From Opitutales bacterium (lineage in GTDB: Bacteria > Verrucomicrobiota > Verrucomicrobiia > Opitutales > Intestinicryptomonadaceae), in contig SUVP01000001.1 in NCBI GenBank assembly GCA_015061945.1, forward strand, positions 310,001 through 374,000: DNA of 64,000 bases. Reading direction: 5' to 3'. How positions within the stretch are numbered: position 1 is the stretch's first letter; every line of letters begins with the position of its first letter. Shown here one piece after another: positions 8,601-17,679 of the stretch. The notes beneath the pieces are model-generated. The model saw nothing but the letters and a program-made list of their open reading frames with translations, had not been told where the DNA came from and did not search any database. A program made the position numbers and the translations under genes.

Positions 8601-11600
8601 TTACTTTTTTATGACAAGCTCAATACCTTCAGTATCGCCAAATGAGACTTGGCAATAGTCTTTAATCCATCTTTTTGACTGCCATTTTCCGTCGGCAAAA
8701 GCTTGGAGTGTTTCGAGTTGCTTTTCTGGATTTGGTCTTGGCAAATCTTCGATAAAGAACATCGGAGGCCAGATTGAATAGATTTCACCTCGGACATTGT
8801 GCAGAGCGTCCATTATATTGCGAAGTGTCGCATACAAGACAACCTTAACTTCTGCAGTTTCGCTTTTGACAAACTTTGTGATGTCGAGTTCAAATGGCTC
8901 ATTCTTGATAACACCAGCGTCTTTACCGTCGACAAACACTTGTGCAACTGGTGCGTCTAAATCGCCAAGTTTGATAATCACACGTTCGCCAGCATTGAGT
9001 TTACCGAAGTCGATTTTCTTTGAATACGCCAAACGACCTGCATAGAACGGCAATCCATTTATTGTTTGGTTGCCATATTTCAATGGAGTCGGGTTTGTGA
9101 TAGCCAAGTCTGCTTTGCTGATGTAATTTGCTTTTGTCGGTTTTGCTTGATATCTTTCAGCGTCTTCATTCTTAACTTTTCTGCCTGTATCTTTTGATAC
9201 GACCGAGAAATCGCCGACCAAATAGACTGCTTCAATTTCAGTACCATATCGACGCCATTGTGGTTGATGTACAGTTGGGTCGCTATACTTAAAATCTTTG
9301 TAGTGCAATTCGATTTCATTTGTACCGTCTTTTGTCATACCTGTGATATCGATTGGCAACCAACGGAAGTCTTTCCAGAACGGGAGTCCTGCATACTTCA
9401 CTTCTTTGCCATTGACTTTAATCACAGCTTTTTCTGGATACTCAACAACCAAGTGCAACTTACGATTTTTATCAAAATCTTTTGCCTTGTAGTAATATTT
9501 TACAGTAACATCGCCATCGTACTTAAGCTTTCTGAAATATTCCCAAATTTCTAATGTTGGCACTTCGCCGTTTACAAACTTCTTTCCACCATTATATGAG
9601 AATGACGCATAGTCGAGAGTCATCGAGTTATCGTCGAGGCGTTCTGCTTTCCAATCTGCGAGAGTTTGCGTACGCAACACTTTTTCTTCGACTGGTACTT
9701 TTGCAACTGGTGCTTCGTTAGATACTCGCAAATAGATTGCTTGTGCACATTCTAAATTCAATGGGAGTTCCAAAGAATTATTTTTGCGTTCTGCATAAAT
9801 ATCTTTGAGTTCGCCCGATTCCATATCCAAGAGTTGTGCTCTTGTGTACGAACCAGCAATTTTCAAAAGTCCATTATATTTTTCTGCACGGCTCAAATTT
9901 GTGAGCATAATCAAACGTGAACCATCGTTGTAGTTGCGGATATGAGTCCAAACTTTGCTTTGGTCGCCAGATTTCTTTTCGACAGTAATCATTGCTGGAA
10001 TTTTTTTCTCAAGCTCCGCACGGACATCTTTAATATCAATCTGCTTGAGAGATTTCATAAATGCGTCGAGCTCTGCCGATGGCTCACCGTCGAGAAGTTT
10101 TGCACCTTTGCCGAGTCGCAATACGAGCCCACCATTTGCGACAAATTCTTTTAAGCGTTTCATCGTTGCTGGACGCATTGTGTCGGCATCAGGAACAAGA
10201 ACAACTTTATAAGTTGATTGCTTTATTCCAATTTCATTACCTTTTACAAATCCGTCTTCTTCGAGCAACTGCTCATCGCCCAAGTCGAAAGTCAACTGCG
10301 AGCCAAGAAGAACATCGCCAGCATTTACAAATGCAGTTTGGATTGCGATGTTCTTTTTTGCTTCAGTTGGTGTACCACCAGCATTTGAGCTAACATCACG
10401 TTTCCACAAACTTGCAGCCGATTCTTGAGGATGCAACAAGAGAATATCGGTTGCGTACTTGCCTTGCGACAATGCATAGCACGCACGTGCGAGAGGTACG
10501 TCAATCTTGCTATTTAGTTCCCACCAGCTTTGTTGATAATTTATGTTTTGCGGATAGTCGCGTTTACGGCAACCTGTCTGCGAGAAAAGACTCAAGTGAG
10601 GGACGAGTACATTCACGCCAACAACAAACTGATGATGTGTTATCCATTGTCTATCTTCAAATGTAAGCGAACCACCCGACACGCCATACAATTCAGAAAG
10701 CATACGAGTCTTACCGTATTGATTACATACACTTTGACATTGTTTGCCCGTCAATGGTGTTGCAATACAACGTGCGAGGTGGTCAATTCCAGGAATACCC
10801 ATATGGCGATAATATGGCATAATTCGACCACTCCAAAGATGTTGGGAGAATACTGGTGCTTCAGCCATACAGTGTCCTGTGAGCGAAATATTGCGTTCGG
10901 CACAAGCATCGCCCAACAATTTCATAAAGTTATTTTCAAAAAGTTTGTTTGCTACTCGGAAATATTGCAGACGGAATTTTTTTGCACCATCGCAATCGAC
11001 AAACAATTTATGGAAATGTGGAACAGGGTCGAAACCATATTCTTTTTTGAAAGCGTCAATTAAATCTGATGAGTAAACAATATTACTTGCTGGACACTTT
11101 CCATAATGGCTTGCGAGTGCAGGCTCATCGGTAAATTCGGCGACAATCAAATTGCCAAAATCGTTTTTATAACGTTTGTAGTAGCTGTCGTACGCTTCAC
11201 GTTTGAAAACTTCCATTGCCTTGCGAGACATTGTGTCGACATACGATGTACCATTGAACCATGGGTTCCCCATTGGCGATGTATAAGAATACACTTGTAT
11301 TCCGTCGACAGCATCGCCAACTTTTACTGCACCATCGATAGCTTTTTCGCCAGCTTTTATAGCGTACAAACATTTCACTGCAAAGTTTGGGTCTTCGTGC
11401 AAGACAGTACCGCCACTATATCCGCTTGGCCACTTGTCTTCGTCGTAAAGCCACACAAGCATCCCAAGTTTACGAGACTCATCGAGCGTTGCGTCGACTG
11501 CTTTAAACCAATCTTCGCCCAAATATTCTGTGAGCAATCCTGTGCGACTATGTATCATTGAGCCACCCCAACCTGCTTTTTTCATCAAGCGAAGTTGACG

Positions 11601-11807
11601 GCGGATTTCATCAGGCTCCATTGTTTCGTTCCAACTCCAAAATGGAACTATTCTATATTGTGCTGACGGATTTTTAAACTCTGCCGTACTGAACTGCGAG
11701 TTTTTGTCGTACTGTGTATCGACTGCGTTTTTCTTATTTTCTTTGCACGCCACGAGCAACAAGGTTGCGCATAACGTAGATATAATCAGGCTTTTTTTCA
11801 TATTCAT
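8601..11807 (-). CDS. GH106-like alpha-L-rhamnosidase lipoprotein (copy 2 of tandem pair)
   Basis: 1068 aa (MKK start at 11801 equally possible). Lipobox TLLLVAC places it on the envelope. N-terminal TIM barrel (about residues 45-480) with PFWSWNETMEPDEIRRQLRL, GGSMIHSRTGLLTEYLGEDW, WLYDEDKWPSGYSGG and EFTDEPAL, characteristic of GH106-like (PF17132) proteins. A glutamine-amidotransferase-like linker with VVLVPDADTMRP follows, then C-terminal galactose-binding-like sandwich domains (DITGMTKDGTNEIELHY, VIIKLGDLDAPVAQVFVDG). The likely action is hydrolysis of terminal L-rhamnose, but family boundaries around GH106/GH2-like proteins are loose. It is paralogous to the gene directly upstream (6 bp apart), with some stretches almost identical at DNA level. 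Confidence 0.7.
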   Translation of the reverse strand: MNMKKSLIISTLCATLLLVACKENKKNAVDTQYDKNSQFSTAEFKNPSAQYRIVPFWSWNETMEPDEIRRQLRLMKKAGWGGSMIHSRTGLLTEYLGEDWFKAVDATLDESRKLGMLVWLYDEDKWPSGYSGGTVLHEDPNFAVKCLYAIKAGEKAIDGAVKVGDAVDGIQVYSYTSPMGNPWFNGTSYVDTMSRKAMEVFKREAYDSYYKRYKNDFGNLIVAEFTDEPALASHYGKCPASNIVYSSDLIDAFKKEYGFDPVPHFHKLFVDCDGAKKFRLQYFRVANKLFENNFMKLLGDACAERNISLTGHCMAEAPVFSQHLWSGRIMPYYRHMGIPGIDHLARCIATPLTGKQCQSVCNQYGKTRMLSELYGVSGGSLTFEDRQWITHHQFVVGVNVLVPHLSLFSQTGCRKRDYPQNINYQQSWWELNSKIDVPLARACYALSQGKYATDILLLHPQESAASLWKRDVSSNAGGTPTEAKKNIAIQTAFVNAGDVLLGSQLTFDLGDEQLLEEDGFVKGNEIGIKQSTYKVVLVPDADTMRPATMKRLKEFVANGGLVLRLGKGAKLLDGEPSAELDAFMKSLKQIDIKDVRAELEKKIPAMITVEKKSGDQSKVWTHIRNYNDGSRLIMLTNLSRAEKYNGLLKIAGSYTRAQLLDMESGELKDIYAERKNNSLELPLNLECAQAIYLRVSNEAPVAKVPVEEKVLRTQTLADWKAERLDDNSMTLDYASFSYNGGKKFVNGEVPTLEIWEYFRKLKYDGDVTVKYYYKAKDFDKNRKLHLVVEYPEKAVIKVNGKEVKYAGLPFWKDFRWLPIDITGMTKDGTNEIELHYKDFKYSDPTVHQPQWRRYGTEIEAVYLVGDFSVVSKDTGRKVKNEDAERYQAKPTKANYISKADLAITNPTPLKYGNQTINGLPFYAGRLAYSKKIDFGKLNAGERVIIKLGDLDAPVAQVFVDGKDAGVIKNEPFELDITKFVKSETAEVKVVLYATLRNIMDALHNVRGEIYSIWPPMFFIEDLPRPNPEKQLETLQAFADGKWQSKRWIKDYCQVSFGDTEGIELVIKK

Positions 11808-11813
11808 AAATTA

Positions 11814-14800
11814 TCATCTATTTGATTTTATAACAAGCTCGATTTTTCCCAAGTCACCAAACGAGACCATACAATAATCGAGTACCCATTTTTTTGATTT
11901 CCATTTTCCGTTTGCAAATTCTTGGAGTTTTGCAAGACGTACATCATTGTTATCAATGGGCAAATCTTCGAGAGTAAATCGAGCAGGCCAAATTGCATAT
12001 ATTTCGCCTGCGATATTATGGAACGCGTCGGCAGTATTGCGAAGTGTTGCATACAACACGATTTTTATTTCAGCAGTTTCACCCTTGATAAACTTTGTGA
12101 TATCGAGTTCAAATGGCTCATTCTTGATTACACCAGCGTCTTGACCATTTACGAACACTTGTGCAACTGGTGCATCTAAATCGCCAAGTTTGATGATTGC
12201 GTGTTCGCCATTAGCGAGTTTACCGACATTAATTTTCTTTGAATACGCAACGCGCCCACAATAAAATGGGAGTCCGTTTGTGGTTTGATTCCCATATTTT
12301 AATGAAGTCGGGTTTGTGATAGCTAAATCGGTTTTACTGATGTAATTCGATTTTGTGTGTTTCGACCAATATGTTTTTTTGTAATCTGCTGTGCGTGGAA
12401 TTACCCCTGTATCTTTCGATACTACCGAAAAATCTCCCACTAAATAGACTGCTTCAGGCTCTGTACCATATCTGCGCCACTGTGGTTGAAATACATTTGG
12501 GTCGCCATATTTAAAGTCTTTGTAGAAGAGCTCAATTTCGTTTTCGCCATTTTTTGTCAACCCTGTGATATCAATTGGGAGCCAACGGAAATCGCGCCAG
12601 AATGGGAGTCCAGCATATTTAACTTCATTGCCATTAACTTTAATGTTTGCTCTTTCTGGATATTCAACCACCAGATGCAACTTGCGATTTTTATCGAAAT
12701 CTTTTGCCTTATATCGATATTTTATACTCAATGCTCCGTCATATTTCACACTATTTAAGTAGCGTGAAATTTCATAAATAGGGACATCGCCCGAAACACC
12801 TTTACCATTTGCACACTCAAACGAGGCATAATCGAGAGTCATAGTGTTGTCGTCAAGACGCGTTGTATCCCAATCCGAAAGCGATGTTGTGCGAACAATT
12901 TTTTCTTCTATTTCCGATTTTACAACTGGCGCTTCGTTTGAAACTCTCAAAAATATTGCCCCAGCTTTTTCCAAATTTAACGCTAACTCAAGCCCATTAG
13001 AATTACGTTTTGCATAAATATCTTTCAATTCGCCCAACTCCATATCGAACAACTGCACGCGAGTATAATTGCCATAGATTTGTAATTTGCCGATAAACTT
13101 TTCTTGGCGCGACAAATTTGTCAACATCACAAAACGTGAACCATCGTTATAATTGCGAATATGAGTCCAAAGTTTTTCTTGCTCGCCCGACATCTTTTCA
13201 ACCGACAACATCGGTGCTAATTTCGATTCAATTTCAGTGCGAAGATTTTTTATATCGATAAGTTTTATCGATTCCATAAATGCGTCGAGTTCTGCAGATC
13301 TCTCTCCGTCGAGAAGTCTTGCACCATTCCCCAATCGTAAAACTATACCACCATTTGCGACAAATTCTTTTAAGCGTTTGAACGTTGCAGGACGCATTGT
13401 GTCGGCATTAGGCAAAAGTACTACTCTATAACTCGATTGTTTTATCCCAATTTTATTGCCTTTTACAAATCCGTCTTCTTCAAGCAACTGTTCATCGCCC
13501 AAGTCGAAAGTCAACTGCTCTGCCAACAAAGCGTTCATCGCATTATAATAATCTTGGTGGATTTTTGCGCCATACTTCATCAACTCAGGTGCGACTCCAG
13601 CGTCTCTGTATCCGTTTGGTTCTATGCGATTGAGCGAGTAAAAACTTTCCATTGGCGTAATCAACAAAATCTCAGTTGCATACTTGCCTTGCGAAAGCGC
13701 ATAACACGCGCGCGCAAGTGGAATATCAATTTTATCGTTATGTTCCCACCAACTCTGCTGATAATTTATATTCTGAGGATAATCTCTTTTGCGACAACCC
13801 GACATCGAGAACAAACTCAAGTGAGGAACTAACAAATTTACTCCGACAGCAAATTGCTGGTAGGCTATCCATTGCCTATCTTCAAAAGTGAGCGAACCTC
13901 CCGATACACCGTATAATTCGGAAAGCATACGCTTCTTGCCATACTGATTGCATATACTTTGGCACTGCTTCCCCGCAATAGGACTTACTGCTTGACGCGT
14001 CAAGTGGTCAATTCCAGGAATCCCCATATGGCGCAAATGAGGCATAATTATACCCGTTTTATCTTGTTGAGTTATTATACCTCCGTCTGCAACACAATGA
14101 CCTGTAAACGCGATATTACGTTCAGCACAAGCGTCGCCAAGTTGCTTAAAAAAGTTTACTTCAAAAAGTCGATTTACTGTTCGATAATAATGTAATCGGA
14201 ACTTTTTTGCACCGTCGCAATTCACAAATAATTTATAAAAGTGTGAAACGGGATTATAACCATACTCCTTTTTAAATGCGTCAATTAAATCAGACGAATA
14301 CGCTGGACCATTAGGAAAACCTGGGCAAGCACGCGTTATCGCTGGCTCGTCAGTAAACTCGGCGACAATTAAATTACCAAAATCGTTTTTATAACGCTTG
14401 TAGTAACTGTCATACGCTTCACGCTTAAAAACCTCCATCGCCTTGCGCGACATTGTGTCTACATACGATGTCCCATTAAACCACGGGTCGCCCATTGGCG
14501 ATGTATAAGAGTACACCTGAATTCCATTAGTTGCGTCTCCCATTTTAACTGCACCTTTTATCGCCTTTGCATTTTGTGGATATGCAACAAGACACTTCAC
14601 TGCAAAATTTGGATCTTCTTTCAAGACACTGCCACCACTGTATCCACTTGGCCACTTGTCCTCGTCGTAAAGCCATACGAGCATTCCAAGCTTACGCGAT
14701 TCATCGAGCGTTGCGTCTACTGCCTTAAACCAATCTTCGCCCAAATATTCTGTGAGCAAACCTGTACGACTATGTACCATTGAGCCACCCCAACCTACTT

Positions 14801-15029
14801 TTTTCATTAAGCGAAGTTGACGTCGGATTTCATCTGGTTCCATTGTTTCGTTCCAACTCCAAAATGGAACTATTCTATATTGTGCAGACGGATTTTTAAA
14901 CTCTGCCGTACTGAACTGCGAAGTTTTGTCGTACTCAGTATCAACCGAATTTCTCTTTTCTTCTTTGCACGCCGAAAAAAATAAAGACGCACAAAAAAGA
15001 ACCACCACCATACACATTTTTGTTTTCAT
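11814..15029 (-). CDS. GH106-like alpha-L-rhamnosidase lipoprotein (copy 1 of tandem pair)
   Basis: 1071 aa, lipobox LFFSAC near residue 20. Same domain order as the downstream copy: catalytic barrel (FWSWNETMEPDEIRRQ, GSMVHSRTGLLTEYLGEDW, LYDEDKWPSGYSGG, AEFTDEPA), mid linker (VVLLPNADTMRP), and C-terminal beta-sandwich domains. The two proteins are nearly the same over residues ~28-120 but differ strongly around residue ~475-505, where this copy has SFYSLNRIEPNGYRD and the other SAASLWKRDVSSNAG. That suggests substrate-range divergence after duplication. The LacI gene lies 51 bp upstream with no terminator between, so co-transcription is plausible. Confidence 0.7.
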   Translation of the reverse strand: MKTKMCMVVVLFCASLFFSACKEEKRNSVDTEYDKTSQFSTAEFKNPSAQYRIVPFWSWNETMEPDEIRRQLRLMKKVGWGGSMVHSRTGLLTEYLGEDWFKAVDATLDESRKLGMLVWLYDEDKWPSGYSGGSVLKEDPNFAVKCLVAYPQNAKAIKGAVKMGDATNGIQVYSYTSPMGDPWFNGTSYVDTMSRKAMEVFKREAYDSYYKRYKNDFGNLIVAEFTDEPAITRACPGFPNGPAYSSDLIDAFKKEYGYNPVSHFYKLFVNCDGAKKFRLHYYRTVNRLFEVNFFKQLGDACAERNIAFTGHCVADGGIITQQDKTGIIMPHLRHMGIPGIDHLTRQAVSPIAGKQCQSICNQYGKKRMLSELYGVSGGSLTFEDRQWIAYQQFAVGVNLLVPHLSLFSMSGCRKRDYPQNINYQQSWWEHNDKIDIPLARACYALSQGKYATEILLITPMESFYSLNRIEPNGYRDAGVAPELMKYGAKIHQDYYNAMNALLAEQLTFDLGDEQLLEEDGFVKGNKIGIKQSSYRVVLLPNADTMRPATFKRLKEFVANGGIVLRLGNGARLLDGERSAELDAFMESIKLIDIKNLRTEIESKLAPMLSVEKMSGEQEKLWTHIRNYNDGSRFVMLTNLSRQEKFIGKLQIYGNYTRVQLFDMELGELKDIYAKRNSNGLELALNLEKAGAIFLRVSNEAPVVKSEIEEKIVRTTSLSDWDTTRLDDNTMTLDYASFECANGKGVSGDVPIYEISRYLNSVKYDGALSIKYRYKAKDFDKNRKLHLVVEYPERANIKVNGNEVKYAGLPFWRDFRWLPIDITGLTKNGENEIELFYKDFKYGDPNVFQPQWRRYGTEPEAVYLVGDFSVVSKDTGVIPRTADYKKTYWSKHTKSNYISKTDLAITNPTSLKYGNQTTNGLPFYCGRVAYSKKINVGKLANGEHAIIKLGDLDAPVAQVFVNGQDAGVIKNEPFELDITKFIKGETAEIKIVLYATLRNTADAFHNIAGEIYAIWPARFTLEDLPIDNNDVRLAKLQEFANGKWKSKKWVLDYCMVSFGDLGKIELVIKSNR

Positions 15030-15080
15030 AAAATCCCAAGTAAATTAACAAAAACAAAAAAATCTCACAAGAAAAAAGAA

Positions 15081-16139
15081 TTACGATAAACTTAATTTTT
15101 TATTCCAACGTGGTTCTACAATCGTCGCTGTAACGACGTTTTTCAGCGATGACGACGCTGTTGCATTCAAAATTTCAAAAAGTTTTCTAACTGCAAAACG
15201 CCCGACAAGCTCGTAATTTTGGTCGATTGCACTCCAATCGTGTTCATCTGACTTCAATTCCATATTCAGTTGCACGGCATACTTTGCAATCATTTCAGAA
15301 ATTTCAGGAAGAGCCATCCACTCACTCGTTGAGTTGGATGTACACATAACAGCATCGGGTTTATATTTTTCAAGCCATGCTGAAAGCAACTTTGGATTCT
15401 TCTTTGCTTGACGCACTTTTAAGAACGGAGGCACTCTATTGTTGTCAGACAAATTCAACTGGGCTCTGAGGAATCCGCCAATAGTTCGACCTTCTACGAT
15501 TTCATCAAAGTGTTCATCGATAATCATACTTGGACGTTTGTAGCCCATCTTTATGATTTTATTTGTGATGTGTTGTGCAATCAAAAATTTGTCGGACGAG
15601 ATAAAATCGATTGTCGGATTAAAAGTTTTTGTACCTGCGGCAACAAATTTAAAGTTGTTCCAAATTTCAGAATATTCTTCGGGCAATTTTTTGTTATTGA
15701 TGTGTCCGACCACTACCCCGCCACGTATTCCACGCGAGTAAAGGATTTTCTTTAATCTATCGGGCGTAAGATTTTTTTCATAGAGCCAAACGTAATACAC
15801 GCCATAGCCCAACTCTTTTGCTTCGATATTTACGCCATTTATATATCTTGAAAAAATAGGATATTTTTCTGGTGCGTCTTTTGTTTGATTTGCGTTAATC
15901 AAAACAATAGTTTCGAGAAAATCAAAGTCTGAACGCGACTTCTTTATGCTCGACATCGCCGATGACAACAATGGATTTTTCTTGTATCCACGTTTTTTGG
16001 CGAAGTCTAAAATCTTTTTTCTCAACTCTTCGGAAACTTTTTTTGACGACACAAATGCGAGCGATACAGTCGACTTTGAAACGCCCAATTCTTTCGCAAT
16101 TTCAGTCTGTGTAATTCGCTTTTTATTTCTTGTCGCCAT
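15081..16139 (-). CDS. LacI family transcriptional regulator
   Basis: 352 aa. N-terminal helix-turn-helix ITQTEIAKELGVSKSTVSLA followed by the hinge-region helix (KVSEELRKKILDFAKKRGY) is the LacI-type DNA-binding domain. The rest is a periplasmic-binding-protein-like sensor (GGVVVGHINNK, YKRPSMIIDEHFDE, KPDAVMCTSNSTSEWMALPE). It lies between the two glycosidase clusters and is read towards the GH106-like genes, so it is the obvious local regulator. A possible operator lies at 23147-23157 before the SSS transporter gene. The effector is unknown, probably a sugar or uronate released by the neighbours. Confidence 0.9.
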   Translation of the reverse strand: MATRNKKRITQTEIAKELGVSKSTVSLAFVSSKKVSEELRKKILDFAKKRGYKKNPLLSSAMSSIKKSRSDFDFLETIVLINANQTKDAPEKYPIFSRYINGVNIEAKELGYGVYYVWLYEKNLTPDRLKKILYSRGIRGGVVVGHINNKKLPEEYSEIWNNFKFVAAGTKTFNPTIDFISSDKFLIAQHITNKIIKMGYKRPSMIIDEHFDEIVEGRTIGGFLRAQLNLSDNNRVPPFLKVRQAKKNPKLLSAWLEKYKPDAVMCTSNSTSEWMALPEISEMIAKYAVQLNMELKSDEHDWSAIDQNYELVGRFAVRKLFEILNATASSSLKNVVTATIVEPRWNKKLSLS

Positions 16140-16170
16140 TGTGTTTCCGATGAGATTTGAGAATCAACAA

Positions 16171-16197
16171 AAGCCGTACGCTACACGCATACGGCTT
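16171..16197 (-). terminator. Terminator at the end of the SSS-uxaC-SDR-GH39-like operon
   Basis: 8-bp stem AAGCCGTA/TACGGCTT with an 11-nt loop, directly after the stop at 16204. The minus-strand tail (TTGTTGATTC) is only moderately T-rich, so termination may be partial and allow read-through into lacI. Confidence 0.55.
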
Positions 16198-16203
16198 GTA
16201 ATT

Positions 16204-17658
16204 TTACTTCTTAAATTCGATATAACCTTTTTCTGTTACAAGAATTGGAGAGTCGTAAAGCGGAAAATCTTTTATCTTCAAAACGTCGCCTTTGCGAGTA
16301 ATTTTTGAAGCTGGAATTTCATAAACTCTACCAGAAAGGATGTCTACCCAAACTGGATTTTGCAACTTTGCACCACCCTTGAGTTCAACATCGATAGGCA
16401 TTGTCAAATAATTGCTCGATGGGATTGTATCGCACATCCACAATGTGAACGACGGCATACCCGATTCGTTATCGACATAACCAAATGCGTCGATTTGTTC
16501 AGGATATTCCTTGCTTACAACTTGCTTACCTGTTTGTTTGTCGAGCAAATTGAAAACTGATGCAAGGTTCTGCACTGCGTAATAAGCCATCTTAATTTTA
16601 ACAACTCTGTTTTTGCTGTCAGTGCCGAGCAACCCTTTGACATTTTTAATTTTGATTGAATCGGTTTGAGCATAATTCATATCAGAAATACTGAATACGC
16701 TTGTTTCGATTCCACGACCCCAGTCGCCGAGCATACGACGCAAGTCCCACTTTGCTTGTGTGAATTCTGTCCATGGGAAGTCTGACAATGCACCGCCCAT
16801 TCCACCTTTCGATGGAGCACCATTCTCGCCTTGACGCAATATAGGCTTATTCGAGTATTTGCGAAGAATTTTATAACATTCTTCAACACCCATGCTATAT
16901 GCATCTTCTGGACGATAACGATATGCGTGATAACAAATCCACTTGAAGTTATCGAGCTTGCCAGCCTTGTGTAATTCTTCGATGTATTTTTCAAAGCGGT
17001 TTTGTCTTATATTAACCAACGAAAGTGCCGAGATTTCAGCTTTTGGATCGTGCTTAAGAATAATATCCGATGTGCGAATATTGATGTCGACAATCGCTTT
17101 TAGCGAGATAGACGGATTGAGGTCTGGTTCATTCCAAACTTCCCAAGTTACCTTACCTGCATAACGCTTTGCCATTGCGTGAACCCAATTATCCCACGCT
17201 TTTTTAGCTTCTTTTGAAGTTGGCATACCACCCTTGAGGAATGGAGTACCGCCACCATCGTAAATCGGATTACCGTACGATGTCTGGAGCCAAATTTCCA
17301 AACCACGAGAGCGAGCGTCATTGATGATATGGTCGAGCCATGTGAAGTCGTAAACGCCCTTGACCTTTTCAGTCTTTGCCCAGCCACCTTGCAAACGGAT
17401 TGTCTTTACGCCGAGTGGTGCGAGATATTCTTTGTAGGCGTCGTAATCGGCGTAATCACGGTCGAGAGTTTCGCAACCGAGTGTAAAGTTTCTTTGCGTT
17501 TGCGAAACATTCTTTGGAACAAGAACACCCAGTTGCGTATATGGCAACTCGAGCTTTGTCTTTACACGATTATTTGATGTATCAATTTTTGGTGCACCTG
17601 TTGCAACTAATGCCGATGCGAGAATCGACGCACTAACTAATGCTGTAAATATTTTCAT
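16204..17658 (-). CDS. Secreted clan GH-A glycosidase (GH39-like), copy B
   Basis: 484 aa with signal peptide (SALVATGA). A (beta/alpha)8 barrel: IRLQGGWAKTEKVKGVYDFT at the second strand, LQTSYGNPIYDGGG, then WEVWNEPDLN with Glu177 as probable acid/base. GENGAPS with Glu278 is the probable nucleophile, followed by a C-terminal beta domain. The WNEP/E pair and DYDAYKEYLAPLGVKTIRLQ match clan GH-A and resemble GH39 (beta-xylosidase, alpha-L-iduronidase, arabinosidase). Exact substrate not determinable. It is a close paralog of the gene 21 bp upstream and forms the end of the glucuronate operon, which favours a uronate- or pentose-containing substrate. Confidence 0.7.
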   Translation of the reverse strand: MKIFTALVSASILASALVATGAPKIDTSNNRVKTKLELPYTQLGVLVPKNVSQTQRNFTLGCETLDRDYADYDAYKEYLAPLGVKTIRLQGGWAKTEKVKGVYDFTWLDHIINDARSRGLEIWLQTSYGNPIYDGGGTPFLKGGMPTSKEAKKAWDNWVHAMAKRYAGKVTWEVWNEPDLNPSISLKAIVDINIRTSDIILKHDPKAEISALSLVNIRQNRFEKYIEELHKAGKLDNFKWICYHAYRYRPEDAYSMGVEECYKILRKYSNKPILRQGENGAPSKGGMGGALSDFPWTEFTQAKWDLRRMLGDWGRGIETSVFSISDMNYAQTDSIKIKNVKGLLGTDSKNRVVKIKMAYYAVQNLASVFNLLDKQTGKQVVSKEYPEQIDAFGYVDNESGMPSFTLWMCDTIPSSNYLTMPIDVELKGGAKLQNPVWVDILSGRVYEIPASKITRKGDVLKIKDFPLYDSPILVTEKGYIEFKK

Positions 17659-17679
17659 ATTTTTTCTTCTCCTAAAATT

